Below, piece by piece: positions 1 through 7,391 of a stretch of DNA of 23,564 nucleotides. This DNA is from NZ13-RE01 sp049718665 (GTDB lineage: Bacteria > Dictyoglomota > Dictyoglomia > Dictyoglomales > Dictyoglomaceae). The translations under genes and the position numbers were made by a program. The stretch spans positions 1 through 23,564 of the forward strand of contig JBNARO010000030.1 of assembly GCA_049718665.1 (NCBI GenBank), read 5' to 3'. The notes beneath the pieces are model-generated. The model was not told the origin of the DNA. It saw only the letters and a program-made list of their open reading frames with translations, and did no database searches. How positions within the stretch are numbered: position 1 is the stretch's first letter; each line of letters begins with the position of its first letter.

Positions 1-180
1 CTGTTCTTATTGTCTTGAAGTATATATGTTATAAATATAGATGTCAATAGAAGAATGGAGAGTGTTTGAAAAATCGTAATATTAGCTAAAAAGAAAGCTT
101 AAATAAGGCAAAAATAACATTATAAATAGCAAATTTAGAAAGAGAATACAAAGTTTCCTATAGAATCCCCTAAATTTCAT
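1..180 (-). pseudogene. Possible remnant of a membrane-protein gene, running off the window
   Basis: An ATG at 180-178 opens a 32-codon frame that is almost entirely hydrophobic and stops at 82-84. A second frame, entered by a shift near 85-95, stays open to base 1 and is again hydrophobic, with short runs resembling a second membrane segment. Read together they look like two transmembrane helices split by one frameshift. No family is recognisable, and AT-rich DNA easily encodes hydrophobic runs by chance. Nothing else is seen in 1-228. Confidence 0.2.
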
Positions 181-228
181 CTTCTTTAATAAAGACTTTA
201 GCAGATTTACTTTATTTTTCTTCCTCTC

Positions 229-435
229 TCAAGTTTGATAGGATATAATCTCTTTCCCTATAAAAGTTACAAATTCTTTTACTATCTCTTCAAGTTCTCT
301 GAATGATAAATCTTGGTCTTCCTCTCCTCCTTCTCTTTTCTCAAAAAATTTCTTAGAAAGTTTTATTAGCAATTTAAGTCCTAAAAGACTCGTTTTGTAA
401 ATTTTCAAACAGTCTCCCCATTCTAACATAAACAT
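229..435 (-). CDS. Small hypothetical protein, 68 aa
   Basis: An open frame of 68 codons, with ATG at 435-433 and TGA at 231-229. The product has a basic, Leu/Ile/Lys-rich first half and an acidic second half of alternating charged and hydrophobic residues, which could form two helices. It has no signal peptide, Cys pairs or motif I recognise. There is no convincing Shine-Dalgarno sequence upstream of either ATG (435 or 429). It is divergent from the NTPase gene at 467, so the short gap between them would have to serve both. It could be a real small helical protein, a fragment of a decayed gene (decay is evident nearby) or chance. Confidence 0.3.
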   Translation of the reverse strand: MFMLEWGDCLKIYKTSLLGLKLLIKLSKKFFEKREGGEEDQDLSFRELEEIVKEFVTFIGKEIISYQT

Positions 436-452
436 TCTACTTACTTATGATG

Positions 453-458
453 TATAAT
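453..458 (+). promoter_or_regulatory. -10 box (TATAAT) very close to the THEP1 start
   Basis: A perfect TATAAT ends 8 bases before the ATG at 467. No good -35 hexamer is seen 16-18 bases upstream, and no Shine-Dalgarno sequence lies between the box and the ATG. If the box is used, transcription would begin at or next to the start codon, giving a leaderless mRNA. This is inference from spacing; TATAAT is common by chance in AT-rich DNA. Confidence 0.3.
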
Positions 459-466
459 ATAAATCT

Positions 467-973
467 ATGAGAATTTTTATTACAGGAAATCCTGGAGTTG
501 GAAAGACAACACTTTTAAAAAAGATAAATGAATTTTGTAGGGGAAAAGGTATATCTACCTCTGGTTTTATTACCGAAGAAGTAAGAGAGGGAAAATATAG
601 AGTTGGATTTGAATTATTATCCTTAAAAACTTATGAAAAATTTAATTTTGCTTCCATCTATAAAGTTACTCCTTACAAATTTGGGAAGTATTATCTTGAT
701 ATTGAGAAATTTGATAAAGTTTTGGAAGACATTTTTTGTATTGATGCAGAGATTTATATACTTGATGAAATTGGTAAAATGGAGTTCTTTTCAAATAAAT
801 TTAAAAATAAGATATACAATTTTTTAGATAGTAAAAAAAATATAATTGCTTCTCTCCATAGGGACTTTGTATCTGAATTTAAAAATTATGGAAGAATTTA
901 TCAACTAACATATGAAAATAGGGAAATAATTTTGAATGAAATAAAGGAGGAAATTCTAAAACAATTAAAATAG
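467..973 (+). CDS. THEP1-family nucleoside-triphosphatase
   Basis: A 168-residue P-loop NTPase. Walker A is GNPGVGKTT (residues 7-15) and Walker B is IYILDEIG (96-103), followed by KMEFFS, the characteristic DEIGxME context of the THEP1 family (NTPases first described from Aquifex and conserved in archaea and thermophiles). A segment around 34-50 (GFITEEVREGKYRVGFEL) and the FGKYYLDIEKFD stretch near 72-83 also fit the family. Length is normal or slightly short. THEP1 enzymes hydrolyse NTPs in vitro; their physiological role is unclear. The ATG at 467 is the first start in frame and has no ribosome-binding site, consistent with leaderless translation. The stop lies 5 bases from a convergent GGDEF pseudogene. 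Confidence 0.87.
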   Translation: MRIFITGNPGVGKTTLLKKINEFCRGKGISTSGFITEEVREGKYRVGFELLSLKTYEKFNFASIYKVTPYKFGKYYLDIEKFDKVLEDIFCIDAEIYILDEIGKMEFFSNKFKNKIYNFLDSKKNIIASLHRDFVSEFKNYGRIYQLTYENREIILNEIKEEILKQLK

Positions 974-977
974 GCGA

Positions 978-1800
978 TTAGTTAGGATTTGCTGGATTAT
1001 ATATAGAAACTCCTATACTAATAGACATTTTAAAGAGACTATTTCTTGTAGAATTATAAATCTCTAATTAAGACGAGACAATATTTTTTTCTAAATAATC
1101 TTCACTTTGTACAAGACATAAAACTACAAATTCATCTCCTGTGATACGAGCAATAAGATCATTTTCTAGAATATTTAATTTTTGGACTCTATTCGAGATT
1201 CTTAGCTGTTGTTCGGCTAAAGTAAGAAATCCTCTTCTATTGTATAAATTTGTTAGTTCATCAGTAAGAAACAGTCTTTTTAGTCATTATGAGCTCTTTT
1301 AGTAGACTTTCTTTCCTTATCAATTAAAAGATTTAGGAAACCCTAAGGCATAACTTTTGATTTACTAATAATTAAAGGATCTCCTAAGGGAGTTAATCCA
1401 TGAGCTCCAAATATATTAATGTTAAGATCATACTCCCTCTTCTAAAATGCCGTTTTCAGTAAATTCAAAAGCTTTTATATTCTTAGATATACGATTTTTG
1501 TTTTAGGAATTAACATTTTATTGCATACAAAAGATCTTCTTGTAGGTATTAAAAACAAGTGCAAAAGTAGGCAAAGGAGGCAATTTTATTGGTTAATAGA
1601 ATTAGGAGATTTCTTCATAATCATAAGTGGAACTTTATTGATGTTCGAATAAGCTTAGCTCGTTTAAGAATTTCTTTTCCTTTCAGTCCCTATAGGAGGT
1701 AGAGCTTTACCTATTCTTCTTATTCCTGTTAGAAAGGAAACAGTTTTGTATTCGATAGAGAATTTACATATCCAGAGTTAACGTAAATGGAGAACCTTAG
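978..1800 (-). pseudogene. Decayed sensor/diguanylate cyclase (GGDEF) gene
   Basis: No intact reading frame exists here, but the minus strand carries ordered coding debris. The frame at 1283-978 encodes TDELTNLYNRRGF, the usual start of a GGDEF domain, then ARITGDEFVVL (signature degraded from GGDEF to TGDEF). After a TAA at 1070-1068 it encodes MSISIGVSIYNP, the conserved end of the domain. The FxxIND/GHxxGD part between the first two pieces is missing, roughly 30 residues. Upstream, in shifting frames with several stops, are a linker-like IDKERKSLLKEL (about 1342-1285), GAHGLTPLGDPLIIS (about 1410-1365), KAFEFTENGILEEG (about 1475-1433), LPPLPTFALVFN (about 1585-1548) and SFLTGIRRIGKALPPIGTE (about 1740-1682). 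These would be the N-terminal sensory part, which I cannot assign. The C-terminus is lost at the NTPase gene. Confidence 0.8.
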
Positions 1801-1842
1801 ATTTCCGTTTACATGGGAGCTCTTCTTACAAGGAAGAATTTC

Positions 1843-2916
1843 TCAATAAGACTGTTCAGCCTCTTCTTTTAACTCTTCTATTAGACTTTTTACAGATACA
1901 ATTTTATTTACTTTATATGCATTAGCTCCTGCAAAAGCAAATCCCTCTTTTAAGTTTCCTCGCTTTGCATTGAGGAGGGCTATAGCTATACAGTAAGGAG
2001 AATTTTGATAGTCACAAGTTTTAATACAATGGAAAGGACATTTAAAAGGTTTTTTCTCTCCTCTTTCTACAGATTCTATAAACTCATTTTTAATAGCTCT
2101 TCCTGGAAGTCCTACAGGGCTTTGAATAATTACAATATCTTCTTTTTTTGCCTCAAGATATGCTTTCTTAAATTCAAAGGATGCATCACACTCTTCGGTA
2201 GCAACAAAACGAGTTGCCATCTGGACTCCATCTGCTCCTATTTTTAAAAACCTTGCTATATCTTCTCCTGTATATATACCTCCTCCCGCTATGATAGGTA
2301 TTTTCCTATCATATTTTTCTTCTAAAACTCTTACCTCATAAATTACTTCTTTTAATCTTTCCTCTAAAGTAATATTGGGATTTTCCAGCTCTTCTCTTTT
2401 AAATCCTAAATGTCCTCCCGCTAAAGGTCCTTCTACAACGAAAGCATCGGGCAAATAATTAAATTTTTCTTTCCATACCTTAGCTATAAGCCTTGCAGCT
2501 CTTCCAGAAGACACGATAGGTACCAATTTGGTTCTACTCTCATTTATAAGAAATTTGGGAAGATCTAAAGGAAGTCCTGCCCCCGAAAAAATAATGTCAA
2601 TTCTTTCTTCGATAGCAGTTTTTACCATATCCGCAAAATTAGTAAGAGCCACCATAATATTTACTCCTAATATTCCTTTAGTCATTTCTCTTGCTTTTCT
2701 TATTTCTCTTTTTAAAGCTCTAATGTTTGCAGATAAAAAATTTGAAGAAAAATCATGTTCAGACATACCAATTCCTGCTGTTCCTATAACTCCAATTCCA
2801 CCTTCCTCAGCTACAGCAGATGACAATCCTGAGAGAGAAATTCCTACGGACATGCCTCCCTGAATTATAGGAATTTTAGCGACTAAATCTCCAATTTTTA
2901 AATTTGGGAGTTTCAT
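1843..2916 (-). CDS. Nitronate monooxygenase-like FMN oxidoreductase
   Basis: A 357-residue TIM-barrel flavoprotein of the nitronate monooxygenase/2-nitropropane dioxygenase superfamily. Visible: N-terminal PIIQGGMSVGISLSGLSSAV (16-35), EGPLAGGHLG (162-171) with His169 where nitronate monooxygenases carry their catalytic His, and the FMN phosphate-binding segments IAGGGIYTG (209-217) and GADGVQMATRF (228-238). The C-terminus has a compact Cys cluster (Cys293, 297, 301, 309), which I recall from a clostridial/Thermotogae-type subgroup. Such proteins are often annotated NMO or enoyl-ACP reductase II, but the true substrate is unknown. AAGGAG lies 7 bases before the ATG. It is the last gene of the minus-strand array, 60 bases after asnS, with its own promoter. 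Confidence 0.85.
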   Translation of the reverse strand: MKLPNLKIGDLVAKIPIIQGGMSVGISLSGLSSAVAEEGGIGVIGTAGIGMSEHDFSSNFLSANIRALKREIRKAREMTKGILGVNIMVALTNFADMVKTAIEERIDIIFSGAGLPLDLPKFLINESRTKLVPIVSSGRAARLIAKVWKEKFNYLPDAFVVEGPLAGGHLGFKREELENPNITLEERLKEVIYEVRVLEEKYDRKIPIIAGGGIYTGEDIARFLKIGADGVQMATRFVATEECDASFEFKKAYLEAKKEDIVIIQSPVGLPGRAIKNEFIESVERGEKKPFKCPFHCIKTCDYQNSPYCIAIALLNAKRGNLKEGFAFAGANAYKVNKIVSVKSLIEELKEEAEQSY

Positions 2917-2946
2917 AAAAAATCTCCTTTTTTATAAAATTTTTTA

Positions 2947-2975
2947 ATTATACTCCTTTAAAAGAAAAATGGCAA
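2947..2975 (-). promoter_or_regulatory. Sigma-70-type promoter for the flavoprotein gene
   Basis: On the minus strand TTGCCA (2975-2970) is followed after exactly 17 bases by TATAAT (2952-2947). Initiation would fall near 2940, leaving a leader of about 25 bases that contains the AAGGAG ribosome site. The whole element fits between the asnS stop (2977) and the ATG (2916). This is the best promoter match seen in the window. Confidence 0.6.
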
Positions 2976-2976
2976 A

Positions 2977-4278
2977 TTATGGATAGATTCTATAAATTTG
3001 TCTTGGGAAAGGAATAGTTTCTCTTACATGCTTTAGTCCACAAATCCATGCGACAGTTCTCTCTATTCCAAGACCAAAACCAGAATGAGGAACACTTCCA
3101 TATCTTCTTAAATCTATGTACCACTCAAAAGCCTCTCTTGGCAGATTATACTCTTTTATTTTTTCCTCTAAAAGATTTAGATCATGAATTCTTTGGCTTC
3201 CTCCAATAATTTCTCCATATCCTTCTGGAGCAAGTAAATCATCATTAAGAACTTCTTCAGGATTATCGGGATCTGGCTGCATATAGAATGCTTTAATTTT
3301 TGCAGGATAGTGATGGATAAAAACAGGTTTCTCAAACTCTTGAGATATTATTGTTTCTTCATCTCCGCCAAAATCATCTCCATATTTTGCAGGAATTCCC
3401 TTTTTATTCAAAAGTTCAACAGCTTCTTTATAAGTTATTCTTGGAAATGGAGGAAGGATTTTCTCTAAAGGCTTTGTATTCCTCTCAAGAATCTCAAGTT
3501 CCTTACTCCTTTTCTCTAAAACCCTTTGAACTATATAACTTACCAGTTCTTCTTGAAGTCTCATATTGTCTTGCCAATCCCAATATGCCATCTCAGGCTC
3601 TACCATCCAAAACTCTGTAAGGTGTCTTCTGGTTTTTGATTTTTCTGCTCTAAAGGCAGGACCAAAACAATAAACTTTTCCCAAAGCCATACATGCAGCT
3701 TCCATATAAAGCTGTCCACTTTGAGATAAGTATGCTTTTCCAAGATCGAAATAATCTAATTCAAAAAGAGTTGTAGTTCCTTCACAAGAAGAGGGAGTTA
3801 AAATAGGAGCATCTACTAAAATAAATCCCCTATCATCAAGAAAATCTCTTATAGCTTTTATTACTTCACTTCTTATTCTCAAAATCGCTTGCTGTTTTCT
3901 TGATCTAAGCCATAAGTGTCTATGTTCCATAAGAAATTCTATAGAGTGATCCTTTTTCTGAATAGGATAATCTTGAGAAAGAGATACTATCTCTACCTTA
4001 TTCAAATGAATTTCCCATCCTCCAGGAGCTCTTTTTTCTTCCCTGACCTTTCCCTGCACAATTATTGAAGATTCCAATGGAATTTTTTCTATTTTCTCCA
4101 ATTCTTCCTGAGAAAAATTATTTAGATCTGCTATACCCTGAATAAATCCAGTTCCATCCCTTATAATTAAAAAAACAATTTTACCACTTGACCTCTTATT
4201 AGCAAGCCAACCTCTTATTTCTATTTCATCCTCTTTGATTTTTGGAATGTCCTCAATATAAACCCAAGGCGTAGCCAT
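2977..4278 (-). CDS. asnS: Asparaginyl-tRNA synthetase
   Basis: Class IIb aminoacyl-tRNA synthetase that charges tRNA-Asn in the cytoplasm; 433 residues, normal for bacterial AsnRS. The N-terminal OB-fold anticodon-binding domain spans about 1-100 (IRGWLANKRSSGKIVFLIIR). Motif 2 is FGPAFRAEKSKTRRHLTEFW (205-224), and the motif-3 region near the C-terminus reads GFGLGIERTVAWICGLKHVR followed by ETIPFPR. KTRRHLTEFWMVEPE and the IPFPR ending point to AsnRS rather than AspRS; archaeal-type non-discriminating AspRS is the main alternative. The ATG at 4278 is preceded by AGGAGGG with good spacing. The gene lies 12 bases downstream of the deaminase gene, so it is probably co-transcribed with the methionine-salvage genes. 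Confidence 0.92.
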   Translation of the reverse strand: MATPWVYIEDIPKIKEDEIEIRGWLANKRSSGKIVFLIIRDGTGFIQGIADLNNFSQEELEKIEKIPLESSIIVQGKVREEKRAPGGWEIHLNKVEIVSLSQDYPIQKKDHSIEFLMEHRHLWLRSRKQQAILRIRSEVIKAIRDFLDDRGFILVDAPILTPSSCEGTTTLFELDYFDLGKAYLSQSGQLYMEAACMALGKVYCFGPAFRAEKSKTRRHLTEFWMVEPEMAYWDWQDNMRLQEELVSYIVQRVLEKRSKELEILERNTKPLEKILPPFPRITYKEAVELLNKKGIPAKYGDDFGGDEETIISQEFEKPVFIHHYPAKIKAFYMQPDPDNPEEVLNDDLLAPEGYGEIIGGSQRIHDLNLLEEKIKEYNLPREAFEWYIDLRRYGSVPHSGFGLGIERTVAWICGLKHVRETIPFPRQIYRIYP

Positions 4279-4290
4279 AGATATTCCCTC

Positions 4291-5568
4291 CTAACTTTTT
4301 TTCACTAATTCAAAAGCTCTTTTCTCTGTCTCAAAGATTATTCTTTCCTCATCTAAGGTCTTTACCTCTCTTTTTTCCATAAGAATTTTTCCATCTACAA
4401 TTACTGTATCCACATCAGAAGAATTAGCGCTATAAACCAGGTGAGAAATTAGATTAAATCTTGGGAAAAAGTGAGGTTTTTTAAAATCAATCAAAATTAA
4501 ATCTGCCTTTTTGCCCACTTCTATACTTCCAGAATCCGTCCAACCAAGAATTTCCATTCCATTTTTTGTTGCCATCTTTAATGCTAAGACTGCAGGAATA
4601 GCAGTAGGGTCTTTTGTACAGCCCTTATGTAGGATTGCAGAAAGTCTTATCTCTTCCCACATATCTAAATTATTATTACTTGATGGACCGTCAGTTCCCA
4701 ATCCAACCTTTACTCCCTTTTTTATCATTTCCTTGAGAGGAGCGATTCCTGATGCAAGTTTCAGATTACTTTGAGGATTATGAGCAACTCCAACTTTTCT
4801 TTCTGCCAATATATCTATCTCTTCAGAATCTACAAAAACACAATGAGCAGAAATAGTAGGTACATTAAATAAACCAATTTTTTCCATAAGTCTTATGGGA
4901 GTTTCTCCATATCTTTCTTTTATCTCTTTAACTTCTCCTTCTGTCTCTGCAAGATGAGTATGAATTCCTAAGTTATATTGAATAGCTTTGTCAATAACTT
5001 TTTCCAAAAATTTAGGAGGACAAGTGTAAGGAGCATGAGGTGCAAGACTTACTAAAATTCTTCCATTACAAGATTTATGCCACCTTTCCGCAAAATTTAA
5101 GCTTTCTTTTAATCTTTTATCTTCATCTCCAAGAGTCGCAATCATTCCCCAAGAAAGATTTGCTTTAAGACCACTTTCCTCCACTACTTTTGCTACTTCA
5201 TCCATATAGAAATACATATCTGCAAAGGCAATGGTTCCACTTTTTATCATTTCTAAAGCTCCAAGCAGGCTTCCCCAATAAACATCTTCCGCAGTAAGTC
5301 TTGCTTCATAAGGCCAGATTTTTGTCTCAAGCCACTCTTTTAATGGAAGATCATCTGCAAAACCTCTAAATAGAGTCATAGCAAGATGAGTATGAGTATT
5401 CACTAAGCCTGGCATAACAATTTTATCTTTTCCATTTATCACATAATCAAAATCTTTTGGGACTTCTTTCCCTATATATTCAATTCTGTCATTCTTTATC
5501 AAAATATTTATCTCAGAGATAACTTCTTCATCCTTGAGCAAAGAAATATTCTTGATTAATATATTCAT
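4291..5568 (-). CDS. mtaD: 5'-methylthioadenosine/S-adenosylhomocysteine deaminase
   Basis: A 425-residue amidohydrolase-superfamily deaminase. Metal-binding and catalytic residues are all visible: HTH at 59-61 in NTHTHLAM, His205 with Glu208 in HTHLAETEGE, His242 in SAHCVF, and Asp293 in GTDGPSSNNNLDMWEE. This arrangement matches the MTA/SAH deaminases typified by Thermotoga maritima TM0936, which convert 5'-methylthioadenosine and S-adenosylhomocysteine to the inosine derivatives with loss of ammonia. Its start overlaps the mtnA stop by 4 bases (ATGA), with GGGAGG about 10 bases upstream. It sits directly with mtnA and the methylthio-nucleoside phosphorylase, so MTA or methylthioinosine is the likely physiological context. 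Related TrzA/AtzB-like hydrolases are the alternative. Confidence 0.88.
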   Translation of the reverse strand: MNILIKNISLLKDEEVISEINILIKNDRIEYIGKEVPKDFDYVINGKDKIVMPGLVNTHTHLAMTLFRGFADDLPLKEWLETKIWPYEARLTAEDVYWGSLLGALEMIKSGTIAFADMYFYMDEVAKVVEESGLKANLSWGMIATLGDEDKRLKESLNFAERWHKSCNGRILVSLAPHAPYTCPPKFLEKVIDKAIQYNLGIHTHLAETEGEVKEIKERYGETPIRLMEKIGLFNVPTISAHCVFVDSEEIDILAERKVGVAHNPQSNLKLASGIAPLKEMIKKGVKVGLGTDGPSSNNNLDMWEEIRLSAILHKGCTKDPTAIPAVLALKMATKNGMEILGWTDSGSIEVGKKADLILIDFKKPHFFPRFNLISHLVYSANSSDVDTVIVDGKILMEKREVKTLDEERIIFETEKRAFELVKKS

Positions 5569-6602
5569 GTCTTTAAAGCCTCCCTTAATTTCTCTATATT
5601 CTCTCTAAAAGGAGGATAAATTACTCCCTTTTCTGTAATTATAGCGGATATCAGTTCATTAGGTGTAACATCAAAGGCAGGATTTAGTGCATTTATGCCA
5701 TCAGGAGCAATCCTTTTCCCTGCAAAAGATAGAACTTCTTCAGGGTCTCTTTCCTCTATAACAATATCTTCTCCTTTTTCCAATTGAAAGTCAAAGGAAG
5801 AAAGAGGTGCTGCAACATAGAAGGGAACATTGTGATATTTAGCTAAGATTGCCAAGCCATATGTTCCAATCTTATTTGCAGTATCCCCATTTAAAGTTAT
5901 TCTATCCGCTCCCACTATAACTAAATCAATATTTTTCTTTGCTAATAAATATCCTACCATATTATCTGTAATAAGGGTTGCTGGAATATTCTCCTTAGCA
6001 AGTTCCCAACCAGTAAGTCTACTTCCTTGAAGAAGAGGTCTTGTCTCAGTGAAATAAACCATGTTTATATTTTTTCTTCTATACCACGCTTCTTTTACTA
6101 TTCCTAAGGCAGTTCCTAACCCAATAGTTGCTAAACTTCCTGTATTACAATGAGTCAAAATATTTGATTTATCTGGAATTAAATCTGCCCCATAATTAGC
6201 AATGGCTTGGGATCTTTCCCTCTCCTCTTCTTCTATTTTCTGTGCCTCTTCAAGAAGCATTAACTTAAGCTCTGTAGACGATTTTTGTTTGTTCTTTAAT
6301 ATAATTTCTCCTTGTCTTTTTAGAACCATAAATAGATTTACAGCTGTGGGACGAGACAATGCAAATTCGCTAATAACTCCCTGTAAATACTCAGGAAGAT
6401 TGTATCCTGTGTATTTTATAGCTGCCAAAGCTACTCCATACCCTGCTGCAACCCCAATAGCGGGAGCACCTCTCACTTTCAGTTTTTTAATAGCGTCAAT
6501 AACCTGTTGATACTTTTGACACTGAATCCACTCTTCCTTCCAAGGGAGTTTTGTTTGATCTAAAATAAATAAAGAATTATTCTTCCACTCTAAAATTTTC
6601 AT
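5565..6602 (-). CDS. mtnA: S-methyl-5-thioribose-1-phosphate isomerase
   Basis: A 345-residue member of the eIF2B-alpha/MtnA family that converts 5-methylthioribose-1-phosphate to 5-methylthioribulose-1-phosphate in methionine salvage. Family features: VRGAPAIGVAAGYG (43-56), THCNTGSLATIGLGTALG (150-167) with catalytic Cys152, FTETRPLLQGSRLTGWEL (184-201), and VGADRITLNGDTANKIGTYG (230-249) with the catalytic Asp at about 233. Length is normal. The start lies 3 bases after the phosphorylase stop, with an AGGGGAAGGA-type ribosome site inside the upstream gene, and its own stop overlaps the deaminase start. A ribose-1,5-bisphosphate isomerase is the main paralogous alternative, but gene context favours MtnA. 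Confidence 0.93.
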   Translation of the reverse strand: MKILEWKNNSLFILDQTKLPWKEEWIQCQKYQQVIDAIKKLKVRGAPAIGVAAGYGVALAAIKYTGYNLPEYLQGVISEFALSRPTAVNLFMVLKRQGEIILKNKQKSSTELKLMLLEEAQKIEEEERERSQAIANYGADLIPDKSNILTHCNTGSLATIGLGTALGIVKEAWYRRKNINMVYFTETRPLLQGSRLTGWELAKENIPATLITDNMVGYLLAKKNIDLVIVGADRITLNGDTANKIGTYGLAILAKYHNVPFYVAAPLSSFDFQLEKGEDIVIEERDPEEVLSFAGKRIAPDGINALNPAFDVTPNELISAIITEKGVIYPPFRENIEKLREALKT

Positions 6603-6605
6603 TTT

Positions 6606-7391
6606 TCATCCTTCCCCTTTATACTCTCTTAGAGCGGATTTACATGGGCAATTCCTCTCTCTTGGAATTTTAGTTATAACAGAAGCAAAAAGGTTTCTAA
6701 CCTTTTCAATATTTTCCGCCATAGCATCTAAAACTTCTTGATGACTTAAAGGATTTTTAGAAATTCCTGCTGCATAATTAGTTACTAATGATACAACCGC
6801 ATAGCACATCTCAAGTTCTCTTGCCAAAACTACTTCAGGAACATTAGTCATTCCCACCACATCCCCAAAATTAGAAAACATTTTTATCTCCGCAGGAGTT
6901 TCAAATCTTGGACCCTCTGTACAGATATAAGTCCCATAAGGATGTAATTTAATGCCTAAATTCTTTGCCTCTTCTATAAGAATTCTTCTAAGCTCAGGAC
7001 AATAAGGTTCGGAGAAATCTATATGAATTACTCTTCCATCGCTTCCATCATAAAATGTATATTCTCTTCCTTTTGTAAAGTCAATAAATTGATCCAATAA
7101 GACCAAATCTCCAGGAGTTAAATTCATTTTAAGACTTCCTACAGCGGTAGTTGCTAAAATCCTTTCTACTCCAAGGCTTTTTAATGCCCACATATTTGCT
7201 CTATAATTAATTTTATGAGGAGGAACAGAATGTTTTGCTCCATGTCTTGCCAAAAATCCTACTTCTTCTCCTTTATAAACTCCTTTTAAGATTTTAGCTT
7301 CCCCATAAGGAGTTTTTATTATCAACTCCTCTGGATTTTCAAGAAACTTTGGATCATAAACTCCAGTTCCCCCAATGATAGCTATTCTCAT
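6606..7391 (-). CDS. mtnP: Methylthio-nucleoside phosphorylase, likely methylthioinosine-type
   Basis: A 261-residue trimeric nucleoside phosphorylase of the MTAP/PNP family. Visible: the phosphate-binding start IGGTGVYD (6-13), ARHGAKHSVPPHKINYRAN (48-66), the TTAVGSL stretch (81-87), CTEGPRFETPAEI (157-169) and MTNVPEVVLARE (181-192). The purine-recognition loop reads VTNYAAG (203-209). Human MTAP has Asp residues at the positions of Asn205 and Ala207, whereas 6-oxopurine and methylthioinosine phosphorylases use Asn. That, with the adjacent deaminase, favours methylthioinosine as substrate. A C-terminal Cys-Pro-Cys (248-250) recalls the CxC disulfides of hyperthermophilic phosphorylases. 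The ATG overlaps the preceding stop by one base, and GAGGTGA lies just upstream within that gene's end. Confidence 0.88.
   Translation of the reverse strand: MRIAIIGGTGVYDPKFLENPEELIIKTPYGEAKILKGVYKGEEVGFLARHGAKHSVPPHKINYRANMWALKSLGVERILATTAVGSLKMNLTPGDLVLLDQFIDFTKGREYTFYDGSDGRVIHIDFSEPYCPELRRILIEEAKNLGIKLHPYGTYICTEGPRFETPAEIKMFSNFGDVVGMTNVPEVVLARELEMCYAVVSLVTNYAAGISKNPLSHQEVLDAMAENIEKVRNLFASVITKIPRERNCPCKSALREYKGEG

Noticed and set aside
1813..1830. Inverted repeat TTCTT...AAGAA downstream of the flavoprotein gene
   Set aside because: A five-base-pair AT-rich stem without a T tract is expected by chance here.
2528..2863. Long plus-strand open frame opposite the flavoprotein gene
   Set aside because: It lies wholly antisense to a well-supported gene, is low-complexity (Ser/Pro/Ile-rich) and has no family motif or ribosome site. 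The same applies to other antisense frames, such as 4511-4774, 6202-6510, 13968-14255 and 18000-18326.
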